Below, piece by piece: positions 1-6,545 of a stretch of DNA of 7,773 nucleotides; the first letter of the stretch is position 1, and each line of letters opens with the position of its first letter. The notes under the pieces were generated by a model. It saw only the letters and a list, made by a program, of their open reading frames with translations. It was not told the DNA's origin and made no database searches. This DNA is from an uncultured bacterium (lineage in GTDB: Bacteria; Bacteroidota; Ignavibacteria; Ignavibacteriales; Melioribacteraceae), in assembly GCA_937936675.1 (NCBI GenBank), contig CALDDL010000302.1:1-7773 (forward strand), written 5' to 3'. Position numbers and translations under genes: made by a program.

Positions 1-185
1 TAATTACTGTTTATAAATCACAGCTAACTTTGCTAGAAGCAAGCGGCATTGCGTTATTAATAATATTGCTAATGATTGCCGCTGCCTATTTATGGAATTA
101 TACAAAAAGAAATTATAAGCAATATACCACCTACGCAGGTTATATATTGCTTATTGGTGGTTTAACTTATTTTATTCTGGGATGA
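1..185 (+). CDS. C-terminal end of an unidentified membrane protein (5' end outside window)
   Basis: An open frame (first full codon at 3) enters from the left edge, runs 60 codons without a stop and ends at TGA 183-185. The visible peptide starts ITVYKSQLTL. It has two strongly hydrophobic stretches, LLIILLMIAAAYLW (about residues 19-32) and GYILLIGGLTYFILG (about 46-60), joined by a basic, tyrosine-rich loop (NYTKRNYKQYTTY). This is the usual look of the last two helices of a polytopic inner-membrane protein with the loop in the cytoplasm. I do not recognise the family; small transporters are possible but nothing shown here is diagnostic. It converges with the thioesterase gene and overlaps its 3' end by 14 nt. 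The region also holds a strong hairpin (115-154) that probably ends the opposing operon, so the coding sequence does double duty. Its reality rests on the open frame and the membrane-protein-like composition. Confidence 0.62.
   Translation, partial: ITVYKSQLTLLEASGIALLIILLMIAAAYLWNYTKRNYKQYTTYAGYILLIGGLTYFILG
104..154 (-). terminator. Probable intrinsic terminator of the minus-strand operon
   Basis: Perfect 12-bp inverted arms, ATAAGCAATATA (115-126) and TATATTGCTTAT (143-154), enclose a 2x2 mismatch and an inner ACCT/AGGT stem (129-132 with 137-140) with loop ACGC. The whole hairpin is 40 nt. On the minus strand it starts 17 nt after the thioesterase stop codon and is followed by AATTTCTTTTTG, a T-rich tract at 104-112. 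Position, stem and T-tract together fit a Rho-independent terminator for the operon. The stem is AT-rich and the tract is interrupted by a C, so it may be leaky. It lies inside the coding end of the convergent gene. Confidence 0.6.
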
Positions 186-648
186 TGCTTAAGTTCTCAT
201 CTTCTTTTTTTAGAACTACTTCACCTTCATAATCCTTAACTGCGAGATAAAATTCTTCCGGCAGAGGCTGAGATTTTTTTGTTTTAAGATTTATGTGGAC
301 GAATACTCCTCCCCCTTCTGCAATTATCTCACCAGTTTTATTATTCTCCACAAGATGAACAAAATGAAAACTTTTATTCGTAATTAATATCACTTTTGTA
401 TAGATGGTTAATTCATCGCCAAAATGAGCTGATTTCAAATAATTGCATTCGTTGCGAGCCATTATAAAAAAGGAATCGCCTTCTAAAATTTCTTTGAATT
501 TATATAAATGTTTCAGTGTATTAGTATAACTAATTCTTGCATCTTCAAAATAGGTGAAGTATATAGCATTATTAACTATACCCATTAAATCGACTTCATG
601 AAACCGAACAGTCTCTATAATTTTATGTTTAAATTCACTTTTTTCCAT
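172..648 (-). CDS. Acyl-CoA thioesterase, YbgC/FadM-like 4HBT hotdog family
   Basis: This predicted protein of 158 residues has the hallmark 4HBT/YbgC N-terminus: VRFHEVDLMGIVNNAIYF (residues 14-31) followed by YFEDAR. In the family this is the helix-start motif D-x-x-G-x-V, in which Asp (here D20) is catalytic. The usual His seven residues after the Asp is Asn here (N27), which occurs in many members. Proteins of this kind hydrolyse acyl-CoA (or acyl-ACP) thioesters in the cytosol and act as dimers or tetramers; chain-length preference cannot be read from the sequence. It is slightly longer than the usual 130-140 residues because of a charged C-terminal tail ending KKEDENLSIIPE. The ATG is supported by AGGAA (657-653 on the minus strand) four bases upstream. 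That site overlaps the TAG stop of the aldolase gene, so translation is probably coupled. It is the last gene of the operon and overlaps the convergent membrane gene by 14 nt. Confidence 0.88.
   Translation of the reverse strand: MEKSEFKHKIIETVRFHEVDLMGIVNNAIYFTYFEDARISYTNTLKHLYKFKEILEGDSFFIMARNECNYLKSAHFGDELTIYTKVILITNKSFHFVHLVENNKTGEIIAEGGGVFVHINLKTKKSQPLPEEFYLAVKDYEGEVVLKKEDENLSIIPE
179..211 (+). terminator. Weak terminator candidate for the plus-strand membrane gene
   Basis: A short stem, GATGA (181-185) with TCATC (197-201), can be lengthened by two G-U pairs (179-180 with 202-203). It overlaps the stop codon of the plus-strand gene and runs straight into TTCTTTTTTT (202-211). The T-tract is good but the stem is short and the loop is 11 nt. 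The T-tract also encodes lysine and glutamate codons of the opposing thioesterase, which alone could explain it. It is listed only as a possibility. Confidence 0.25.
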
Positions 649-652
649 TTAG

Positions 653-657
653 TTCCT
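653..657 (-). promoter_or_regulatory. Shine-Dalgarno of the thioesterase gene, overlapping the aldolase stop
   Basis: On the minus strand the junction reads TATAGGAACTAAATG. AGGAA is a good ribosome-binding site with a 4-nt spacer to the ATG. Its first bases belong to the TAG stop of the upstream aldolase gene. A ribosome terminating there would sit on the next start site, which suggests coupled translation. Confidence 0.55.
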
Positions 658-1684
658 ATAATACTTTTGCTAAAATATTTTTTGCTTCCTCAATCTCTTC
701 AAATGAAATATCAAGATGAGCTACTATTCTTACATTACCGGGACTACCCGAACTAACAATTAAACCGTGTTCTTTGCATTCGCCAATTACCTGCTCTACC
801 GATTTCTCGGTTGGCGCAAACATCAAGATATTTGTCTGAACAGTTGACATATCAATTTTACATTTACCGTGATTTACTAAAAATTCCGCAATCGATTTTA
901 TTTTTTTATGGTCATCTTTTAATTTTGGTATATTGTTCTCGAGAGCATATAGACCGGCGGCGGCAAGTATTCCCACCTGTCTCATACCTCCGCCCCAAGA
1001 TTTTCTTACTCTGAAGGCTTCATCAATCACTTCTTTATCACCTGCAATGATTGAGCCGACAGGTGCACCTAATCCTTTTGATAAGCAGCAAGATATAGTA
1101 TCAAAATGCGAAGCATATTCTTTTACCGAAATTCCAGTCTCAACCGATGCGTTCCAAATCCTTGCGCCATCGAGATGAAAGTATAAACCATGTTTTTTTA
1201 CAATCTTTTCAATTCCTTCAATATTTTGCATCGGGACAATGGTTCCTCCGCCTCTATTATGTGTATTCTCTAATTCTATTACACGAGTGCGCGCCATATA
1301 ATATGCACTCACAGGACGAATTAAAGGCTCGACATCTTCAGCAGTAAAAATTCCATGATCCCCATTTATAAGACTTAACTGTAACCCGCTAAGTTTAGCA
1401 GGAGAACCGGATTCATATTGAAATATATGTGCGTCTTTATCGCAAATTACTTCATCTCCCGGTTGAGTTAGTACGTTCAGACAGAGCTGATTACCCATCA
1501 CGCCGCTCGATACAAATAACGCTGCTTCTTTACCTAATAATTCCGCTGCATATTCCTGTAATCTGTTTACGGTTGGATCTTCTTGATAAACATCATCACC
1601 CACCTCTGCTTCATACATTGCTTTTCTCATCTCTTGAGACGGTTTCGTAACGGTATCACTTCTTAAATCAATTATTTTTTTCAT
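656..1684 (-). CDS. ltaE: Low-specificity L-threonine aldolase (PLP enzyme)
   Basis: This 342-residue protein, a normal full length, belongs to the beta-eliminating lyase / fold-type I PLP family. It cleaves L-threonine or L-allo-threonine to glycine and acetaldehyde in the cytosol. The family signatures appear in order: IDLRSDTVTKP (5-15), LFVSSGVMGNQ (56-66), H86 (the ring-stacking His in this family), LENTHNRGGG (138-147), FHLDGARIWNA (169-179, with D172 and R175 contacting the cofactor) and CLSKGLGAPVGS (200-211). K203 is the expected PLP Schiff-base lysine. The ATG start overlaps the end of lnt by 17 nt in another frame. There is no clear Shine-Dalgarno, only AAAGAAG directly against the ATG, so it probably relies on coupling with lnt. 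Its physiological role is usually glycine supply or threonine breakdown. The family also contains serine/phenylserine aldolases, so exact stereo- and substrate preference is unproven. Confidence 0.93.
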   Translation of the reverse strand: MKKIIDLRSDTVTKPSQEMRKAMYEAEVGDDVYQEDPTVNRLQEYAAELLGKEAALFVSSGVMGNQLCLNVLTQPGDEVICDKDAHIFQYESGSPAKLSGLQLSLINGDHGIFTAEDVEPLIRPVSAYYMARTRVIELENTHNRGGGTIVPMQNIEGIEKIVKKHGLYFHLDGARIWNASVETGISVKEYASHFDTISCCLSKGLGAPVGSIIAGDKEVIDEAFRVRKSWGGGMRQVGILAAAGLYALENNIPKLKDDHKKIKSIAEFLVNHGKCKIDMSTVQTNILMFAPTEKSVEQVIGECKEHGLIVSSGSPGNVRIVAHLDISFEEIEEAKNILAKVL

Positions 1685-3293
1685 CTTCTTTATATATGTT
1701 TATTTTGAAAAATTTCTTGAGTAAAAATAAAATAAATATTGCAATCGATATTCCGGTAACAAAATTAGGAATTATTAATGGGAAACTTGAATAGAATGTT
1801 TTTTCGTAATTAAACGTTATATCGCCCACTAATACATCTCGAGTGAATAATTCTGTTTCTGAAATAATTTTTCCATGCGGATCAATAATACAACTAACCC
1901 CTCCATTTGCTGCTCTAACAACATACTTCCTATTCTCGATTGCTCTTAAGCGGCTGATTTCTTTATGCTGAAACGGTCCGCTGGAATATCCGTACCAACT
2001 ATCATTGGTAACTACTGTTATTAACCCCGCTCCTTTCTGAACAAACTCGGCGACAAAATCAGGATAGATTGATTCGATGCAAATCACTCCTCCAATTTTG
2101 TTTTTGCCATATTCAAAAACTTTGGTCTCACTACCTGTATTCCAGCTTGATATACCTACTTGCCATTTTATTAAATCTCCTAGTAGAGGAATTTCTTCGA
2201 CAAATGGGACCTTCTCACCAAATGGTACTAATTTAATTTTTCCATATTTCTGAATAGCAAAACTATCGGGACTAAATCCAAGTATAGAATTGAATGAAGT
2301 ATATTTTGCTCCGGAAACCTTTGTTTCTTTTGCATCCTCGGGAGCTTTTTCACCTTGATAATAAAAATTAATATCGGGCATTCCGGTTAATAGAAATACA
2401 TTGTTCTTATTAACGAAATTTCGGATTCTTGATACTTCAAAATCATAATTTCCCGAAAGAAGATAAACAGGTAGTGCTGATTCAGGAAAAACAATTATTT
2501 TTGCTCCTTTATCAACTGCTTTTTGTGAAAGCTCTAAATAAAGATCAATCTGCTCCTCTAAATTTCCACCGCTCCATTTTTCCCACGGATTTAAATTCGG
2601 CTGAATCAATCCAACTCTTACTTTTTCGCCTCTATCATAATCAACATTATTTTTTATTACACCATAAATAATTGCTGCAACAAAAATTGAGAAAATTGCA
2701 TTGCCAATCAGATAATTAATTTTCTTCTTTTCCTGATAATCCGAAATCAACAGATAAAAAAGAAGATTAATAAATAGAATCAATAATGAAATTCCATAAG
2801 CTCCGATTATCTCAGCGATTTGAACAAAAATATTAAATCCGGTAACTGAATTAGAAAGAGTTAACCAAGGAAAACGAAGATCGGTTAATGTGTATAGATA
2901 TTCGAAAAAGACCCAGAAGAACGGGAATAAAAATAGTGCTCCTTTTTTGCCGATTGTTTTTAAGGCGTAATGATGAAGGAATACCGGGATTAAATAAAGT
3001 GCAGGATTAACGAATAAAAGTAATCCTCCTGATATCATCAAGAATGGATCCGCTTCTTTAGTCCAGCTTCCCACCCAATATATTGTAATTAAATTAAACA
3101 CAAAAAAAGTTAGATAAGAATAATGCATTCTTTTTATTAACTGCTCGGTTTTATTCAAAATAAAGAAATAAGGTACGAAAGCAATAAAAATAAAATACGG
3201 GAATGGAATCGGAGGATATGATATTCCGATTAATATTCCACTTACTATACATATTAATAAAATGAGCTTTGTATTTAATTTAGGCAGCTTCAC
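1668..3293 (-). CDS. lnt: Apolipoprotein N-acyltransferase
   Basis: This 541-residue polytopic inner-membrane enzyme adds the third, N-linked acyl chain to the N-terminal cysteine of apolipoproteins, using phospholipid as donor. It is the last step of lipoprotein maturation in diderm bacteria. Several membrane helices fill about residues 8-213. A periplasmic carbon-nitrogen hydrolase domain follows (about 224-495) and a final helix lies near 508-527. The nitrilase-type catalytic triad is visible: E271 in VFPESALP, K352 in YGKIKLVPFGE and C405 in GGVICIES. Further family blocks are QPNLNPWEKW (231-240), TNDSWYG (429-435) and QHKEISRLRAIENR (442-455). The start codon is GTG at 3293-3291. The gene overlaps the DedA gene by 14 nt upstream and the aldolase gene by 17 nt downstream. 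Its ribosome site is poor (AAGAG five bases before GTG), consistent with translational coupling. All catalytic residues are present, so it should be active. Confidence 0.95.
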   Translation of the reverse strand: MKLPKLNTKLILLICIVSGILIGISYPPIPFPYFIFIAFVPYFFILNKTEQLIKRMHYSYLTFFVFNLITIYWVGSWTKEADPFLMISGGLLLFVNPALYLIPVFLHHYALKTIGKKGALFLFPFFWVFFEYLYTLTDLRFPWLTLSNSVTGFNIFVQIAEIIGAYGISLLILFINLLFYLLISDYQEKKKINYLIGNAIFSIFVAAIIYGVIKNNVDYDRGEKVRVGLIQPNLNPWEKWSGGNLEEQIDLYLELSQKAVDKGAKIIVFPESALPVYLLSGNYDFEVSRIRNFVNKNNVFLLTGMPDINFYYQGEKAPEDAKETKVSGAKYTSFNSILGFSPDSFAIQKYGKIKLVPFGEKVPFVEEIPLLGDLIKWQVGISSWNTGSETKVFEYGKNKIGGVICIESIYPDFVAEFVQKGAGLITVVTNDSWYGYSSGPFQHKEISRLRAIENRKYVVRAANGGVSCIIDPHGKIISETELFTRDVLVGDITFNYEKTFYSSFPLIIPNFVTGISIAIFILFLLKKFFKINIYKEDEKNN

Positions 3294-3900
3294 TTTTACT
3301 CTTTTTCTTTTTTACTAAAAACCGATATCCTATTAATAAAATTATAATCGCAATCACTATATAAGCAATATTAGAATATGTCTTCAGATACAAATCGATC
3401 TTATCAATATTTTGACCTAATTTCATTCCAAGAAATACTAATAAAATATACCATAATAGAGAGCTTATTGATGCTAATAAAAATGTTGGAAGCATTCTAA
3501 GTTGATGCAAACCTGAAAAGAAACTTACCACTGCCCTAGTACCCGGAAGAAATCGATTTACTATAATTATCGAATAACCATATTTATTAAACCATCGATC
3601 CGCTTTTTGTAATAATTCTTGGGTAATAAATTTAATTCTATTTGTACGAATTAATTTTAATCCAAGATAATCACCCACTAAATACATAACTATAAAACCT
3701 AGCGAACTTCCAATACTTGTAATTAATAATAATGGAATAAATCCGGCAGGAGAATTAGCTAAGATCGTAGAACCGATAACTACTACAACATCACTAGGTG
3801 AGGGTGGAAATAAATTCTCGATAAATGCGAATGAGAATAATATTAGATAGACTATTACAACATTTTGCGAATTTAGAAATACTACTATCTGTTCGAGCAT
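3280..3900 (-). CDS. DedA/SNARE-associated (VTT) family inner-membrane protein
   Basis: This 206-residue protein with several hydrophobic segments matches the DedA family. In this family members are linked to flipping or transport of lipid carriers (undecaprenyl phosphate, phosphatidylethanolamine) and to proton-motive-force homeostasis. Visible family features are the membrane-embedded acidic pair in FIENLFPPSPSD (E28 and D37), a glycine-rich helix with MYLVGDYLG (72-80), and the signature FNKYGYSIIIVNRFLPGTR (104-122), which carries the conserved R116 and R122. The C-terminus is a basic tail, KKKKSKSE. Its substrate cannot be told from sequence, so a symbol such as dedA, yqjA or uptA is not justified. 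The start ATG shares one base with the ispF stop (TAATG), and there is only an A-rich AAAGAAAA upstream, so termination-reinitiation is likely. Sitting directly before lnt, it gives this part of the operon an envelope-biogenesis theme. Confidence 0.9.
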   Translation of the reverse strand: MLEQIVVFLNSQNVVIVYLILFSFAFIENLFPPSPSDVVVVIGSTILANSPAGFIPLLLITSIGSSLGFIVMYLVGDYLGLKLIRTNRIKFITQELLQKADRWFNKYGYSIIIVNRFLPGTRAVVSFFSGLHQLRMLPTFLLASISSLLWYILLVFLGMKLGQNIDKIDLYLKTYSNIAYIVIAIIILLIGYRFLVKKKKSKSEAA

Positions 3901-4391
3901 TATTTTTCTTTTTTATAAATTAATACGGTTGCGAATGCTTCGGCACCTTCTTCTCGTCCTATAAAACCCATCCTCTCGGATGTTGTAGCTTTAATGGAAA
4001 CATCCTGAGCGTCTATCGAAAGAATCTCCGAAATCACTTTTTGAATTTGTGGAATGTATGAAACAATTTTAGGAGCTTCCATCACTATCGTGGCATCAAT
4101 ATTTCCAATAAGATAACCATGCGAATTAATTAATTCATTTACTTTCTTAAGGAGTATCTTACTATCAATATTTTTATATGATGCATCGGTATTAGGAAAA
4201 TGTTTACCGATATCACCGAGAGCTAATGAACCAAGGAGTGCATCGCATAAGGCATGCAGCAATATATCTGCATCGGAATGCCCATCGAATCCCTTCGAGT
4301 GTGGAATTTCCACTCCGCCAAGAATTAATTTTCTTCCGGATGCAAATTGATGAACATCATAACCCGAGCCAATTCTAAAAGGAAAACTCAT
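3900..4391 (-). CDS. ispF: 2-C-methyl-D-erythritol 2,4-cyclodiphosphate synthase
   Basis: This enzyme converts 4-diphosphocytidyl-2-C-methyl-D-erythritol 2-phosphate to the 2,4-cyclodiphosphate with release of CMP. It is a step of the MEP (non-mevalonate) isoprenoid pathway in the cytosol, and the family forms homotrimers. The predicted protein has 163 residues, normal for a stand-alone IspF rather than an IspDF fusion. The metal ligands are evident: D12 and H14 in GYDVHQF and H46 in GHSDADILLHALCDALLG (37-54). The C-terminal signature KATTSERMGFIGREEGAEAFA (about 133-153) contains the active-site threonines. The ATG overlaps the acylphosphatase stop as ATGA (4 nt). The only SD-like element is an AGG about 13 nt upstream, so coupling to the upstream gene probably drives initiation. 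No other MEP-pathway gene lies in the window. Confidence 0.96.
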   Translation of the reverse strand: MSFPFRIGSGYDVHQFASGRKLILGGVEIPHSKGFDGHSDADILLHALCDALLGSLALGDIGKHFPNTDASYKNIDSKILLKKVNELINSHGYLIGNIDATIVMEAPKIVSYIPQIQKVISEILSIDAQDVSIKATTSERMGFIGREEGAEAFATVLIYKKEK

Positions 4392-4693
4392 TTGTGAATT
4401 TCAAACCTCGAAAATTCTTTTGTTGGTTCTGCCCATTTAATTGAATGCGCTTTTACATGAGCATGCATGGGACCTACTTTCATCTCTTCAATATATTCAT
4501 GTATTAGTTGTTTTGGTCCTTCTACTACCACAAATAGATCTCCTGTATAAAGGTTTTTTACGAATCCTTTTAGCTCAAATTTCTGTGCATTCCTTAAAGC
4601 AAAGTATCTGAATCCAACTCCTTGCACTAGTCCCTCAAGAACAATTTCAGCTCTTATCGGTTCGTTCTCTTTTAGATTTACGAATACTGTCAT
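4388..4693 (-). CDS. acyP: Acylphosphatase
   Basis: This small cytosolic enzyme hydrolyses the carboxyl-phosphate bond of acyl phosphates such as acetyl phosphate or 1,3-bisphosphoglycerate. The core shows the family signatures LVQGVGFRYFA (22-32), with R29 as the phosphate-binding arginine, and GFVKNLYTGD (43-52), with N47 as the catalytic asparagine. VVVEGP follows. At 101 residues it is slightly long for a family of about 90-98. The extra length is an N-terminal stretch (MTVFVNLKENEPI) before the normal first strand RAEIVLEG. There is no later ATG, GTG or TTG codon before the active-site motif (the first GTG is at V23, inside it), so the ATG at 4693 is the only conventional start. This places the first 47 nt inside the end of the permease gene in another frame. 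The 3' end overlaps ispF by 4 nt. Confidence 0.93.
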   Translation of the reverse strand: MTVFVNLKENEPIRAEIVLEGLVQGVGFRYFALRNAQKFELKGFVKNLYTGDLFVVVEGPKQLIHEYIEEMKVGPMHAHVKAHSIKWAEPTKEFSRFEIHK

Positions 4694-5588
4694 AAACTTC
4701 AGTTGTAATTAATCCTATAAAGATTAATACGCTCCCTAATAATCCAAAGTTACTGATTTTTTCGTTCAGTAGAAAGAACGCAAATAATCCGGCAAATACA
4801 GGTTCAAATGAATAGATAATTCCTGCTTTTGTCGGAGTTACTACTTTTTGATATTTAAGCTGCATTCCAATATTAAATAAAGTAGCTAATAATGCAGTAT
4901 ATAAGAGTGCAGTTACTACATCAATATTTAGATTTATATAAACTAATTCAATTTTTGTTGCATCTAAAATAAACGATGTAATTAGACTAAGAATTGCCGT
5001 AGTCATCAATTGAATAAAAAATAATGACCAGAATTTATGAATCGAAGAATAAATATCGATTAAGACAACATGCAGAGCAAAAATTATCGCAGCTAATAAA
5101 GTTAGCTGATCTCCAAAATTAAAATCACGCCCAACTTCTTCAAAGAATGACGCAAGTGAACTCCCACTTGTAGATAAAAATATAATTCCAATAAAGACAA
5201 TTATCGTTCCAATTATTGCACCTATCGATGGATATTTCTTTTTTATAAATATTGCGAAAATTGGAATGAAGACCACTAAAGTTCCGGTAAGAAACCCTGA
5301 TTTAGTGGCAGACGTAAAACGCAGTCCATAAGTCTGTCCAAAAAAACCGAGATATAAAAAGAAACCGAGTATCATGCCATGCCATAATGCTTTCTTCTCA
5401 ATCTTCTTCTCAAAATGGAATACCAAAGGGAGCAATACAGAAGCCGCAATCGAAAATCGAATACCGACATAGAGCATTGAGGATATATCATTAAGCGCAT
5501 TTTTTGTGAGAATAAATGTACCGCCCCATATAATCGTCATGAGGAATAAAATCGCTTCTGCTTTAAGTTCTTTGAGACGGTTAATCAT
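4647..5588 (-). CDS. EamA-family (drug/metabolite transporter superfamily) permease
   Basis: This inner-membrane protein of 313 residues has about ten predicted helices arranged as two EamA repeats (about 12-140 and 163-300), the standard DMT-superfamily length and layout. Recognisable family pieces are IIWGGTFILTK (19-29) in the first helix, a conserved region around RFTSATKSGFLTG in the first repeat, and YSFEPVFAGLFAFFLLNE (259-276) in the second, with E262 and E276 matching the glutamates conserved in the family. Members export or import amino acids, sugars, nucleosides or drugs; the substrate cannot be inferred. The C-terminus is a basic tail (IRKSKRERTDKS). The ATG overlaps the last 8 nt of era. 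The last 15 codons or so overlap the acylphosphatase start, so the tail is read in two frames. There is no strong ribosome-binding site. Confidence 0.9.
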   Translation of the reverse strand: MINRLKELKAEAILFLMTIIWGGTFILTKNALNDISSMLYVGIRFSIAASVLLPLVFHFEKKIEKKALWHGMILGFFLYLGFFGQTYGLRFTSATKSGFLTGTLVVFIPIFAIFIKKKYPSIGAIIGTIIVFIGIIFLSTSGSSLASFFEEVGRDFNFGDQLTLLAAIIFALHVVLIDIYSSIHKFWSLFFIQLMTTAILSLITSFILDATKIELVYINLNIDVVTALLYTALLATLFNIGMQLKYQKVVTPTKAGIIYSFEPVFAGLFAFFLLNEKISNFGLLGSVLIFIGLITTEVYDSIRKSKRERTDKS

Positions 5589-6489
5589 TATTAGGTATAT
5601 ATCCGAAGTTTTTTAATTGATATGGATTTGAACGCCATTTTTCTTTTACTTTAACAAAGAGTTCAAGATAAACTTCCCGTTCAAGGAATTTTTCTATTTC
5701 AGCTCTCGAAATTCTCCCCAATCTTTTAATGCTCTCCCCTTTATTGCCAATAATAATGGGCTTTTGCGAATCACGCTCAATTATTATCGATGCAGAGATA
5801 TAATCTTTTGCGTTCTCCCTCTCTTTAAAGTCTTCTATCACTACTTCCGTACTATATGGAATTTCATCTCTATACATTTCAAAAATTTTTTCACGGATAA
5901 TTTCGCTTACATAAAAGCGTTCATTTTCATCTGTTAATTGATCATCGGGATAATATTTAGGGTGCTCCGGCAGATAATCTAATATCTTTTCCATAACAGA
6001 ATTTATATTAAATCCCGTAGATGCCGAGATTGCAAGTACATCATTGAATAGAGAATTATCTCTATTTATATCTAAAAATTCCTGAACTTTTTCACCGCTA
6101 CTTATATCTATTTTATTAATGAGGAGAATTTTTTTTAAGTCATTATTCAATAATTTTTTAATCGTTTCATCTTCAAAAATCCTCGCATCATCTTCGGTTA
6201 TATCGATCATAAAAAGAAGTATATCGGAATCCTTCGCCGAATAAAGTATATAATCAAGCATCTTTTCTTGAAGTAAATATTCGGGATTTAATATTCCGGG
6301 AGTGTCATAAAAAATAATTTGATGTTCCGGTTCGCTTATTATTCCCAAAATCCTTTTTCTTGTAGTCTGCGGTTTATTGGAAATAATTGAAAGCTTCTGC
6401 CCTAATAAAGAATTTAATAAAGTCGATTTGCCGGCATTGGGTTTACCGACTATCGAAACGAATCCCGATTTTAATGCCATTTCACTCAT
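5581..6489 (-). CDS. era: GTPase Era (16S rRNA-binding ribosome assembly factor)
   Basis: Era binds the 3' end of 16S rRNA and helps mature the small ribosomal subunit; it is generally essential or important for growth. The predicted protein has 302 residues, normal for Era. The G domain has all signatures: G1 GKPNAGKS (15-22), G2 PQTTR (40-44), G3 DTPG (62-65), G4 NKID (125-128) and G5 SAS (155-157). The C-terminal KH type-2 domain shows the Era block IIERDSQKPIIIGNKGESIK, with its GNKG turn (a GxxG loop), then LFVKVKEKWR and a short tail. Two in-frame starts lie nine bases apart (ATG at 6489 and 6480). Neither has a clear Shine-Dalgarno and the first gives the length used here. A 56-bp gap separates it from the anti-sigma gene, so era may be read through from the sigma operon or have its own promoter. 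It is the first gene of the overlapping eight-gene run. Confidence 0.96.
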   Translation of the reverse strand: MSEMALKSGFVSIVGKPNAGKSTLLNSLLGQKLSIISNKPQTTRKRILGIISEPEHQIIFYDTPGILNPEYLLQEKMLDYILYSAKDSDILLFMIDITEDDARIFEDETIKKLLNNDLKKILLINKIDISSGEKVQEFLDINRDNSLFNDVLAISASTGFNINSVMEKILDYLPEHPKYYPDDQLTDENERFYVSEIIREKIFEMYRDEIPYSTEVVIEDFKERENAKDYISASIIIERDSQKPIIIGNKGESIKRLGRISRAEIEKFLEREVYLELFVKVKEKWRSNPYQLKNFGYIPNND

Positions 6490-6496
6490 TGATTTT

Positions 6497-6516
6497 TAAT
6501 ATAGATAGGTAATATA
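6497..6516 (-). repeat. Short direct repeat in the gap upstream of era
   Basis: The 56-bp gap between the anti-sigma and era genes (6490-6545) contains TATATTA twice on the minus strand, at 6516-6510 and 6503-6497, separated by CCTATC (13-bp period). Both copies resemble a -10 box, and the nearer one ends 7 nt before the era ATG. No convincing -35 lies at the right distance; TTCACC at 6533-6528 is only 11 nt from the first copy. I see no hairpin or terminator in the gap. The repeat could be promoter-related or chance in AT-rich DNA. Confidence 0.3.
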
Positions 6517-6545
6517 AAGAATTGGAAGGTGAAAAATATTTCTAC

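Noticed and set aside
192..217. Inverted repeat AGTTCT/AGAACT with a 14-nt loop
   Set aside because: The stem is only 6 bp, the loop is large, and no T-tract follows on either strand. It lies within thioesterase codons and is probably chance.
1380..1385. TGTAAC on the plus strand, like the ECF -35 motif
   Set aside because: It is inside the aldolase coding region and no GTCAAA lies at the needed distance downstream.
811..1650. Several plus-strand open frames (811-1014, 933-1178, 1147-1347, 1429-1650)
   Set aside because: They lie opposite the threonine aldolase gene, which has full family motifs. They overlap each other, have no ribosome sites, and their translations look like low-complexity antisense.
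2429..2671. Plus-strand open frame of 80 codons
   Set aside because: It is antisense to the catalytic domain of lnt, with no recognisable features or start signals.
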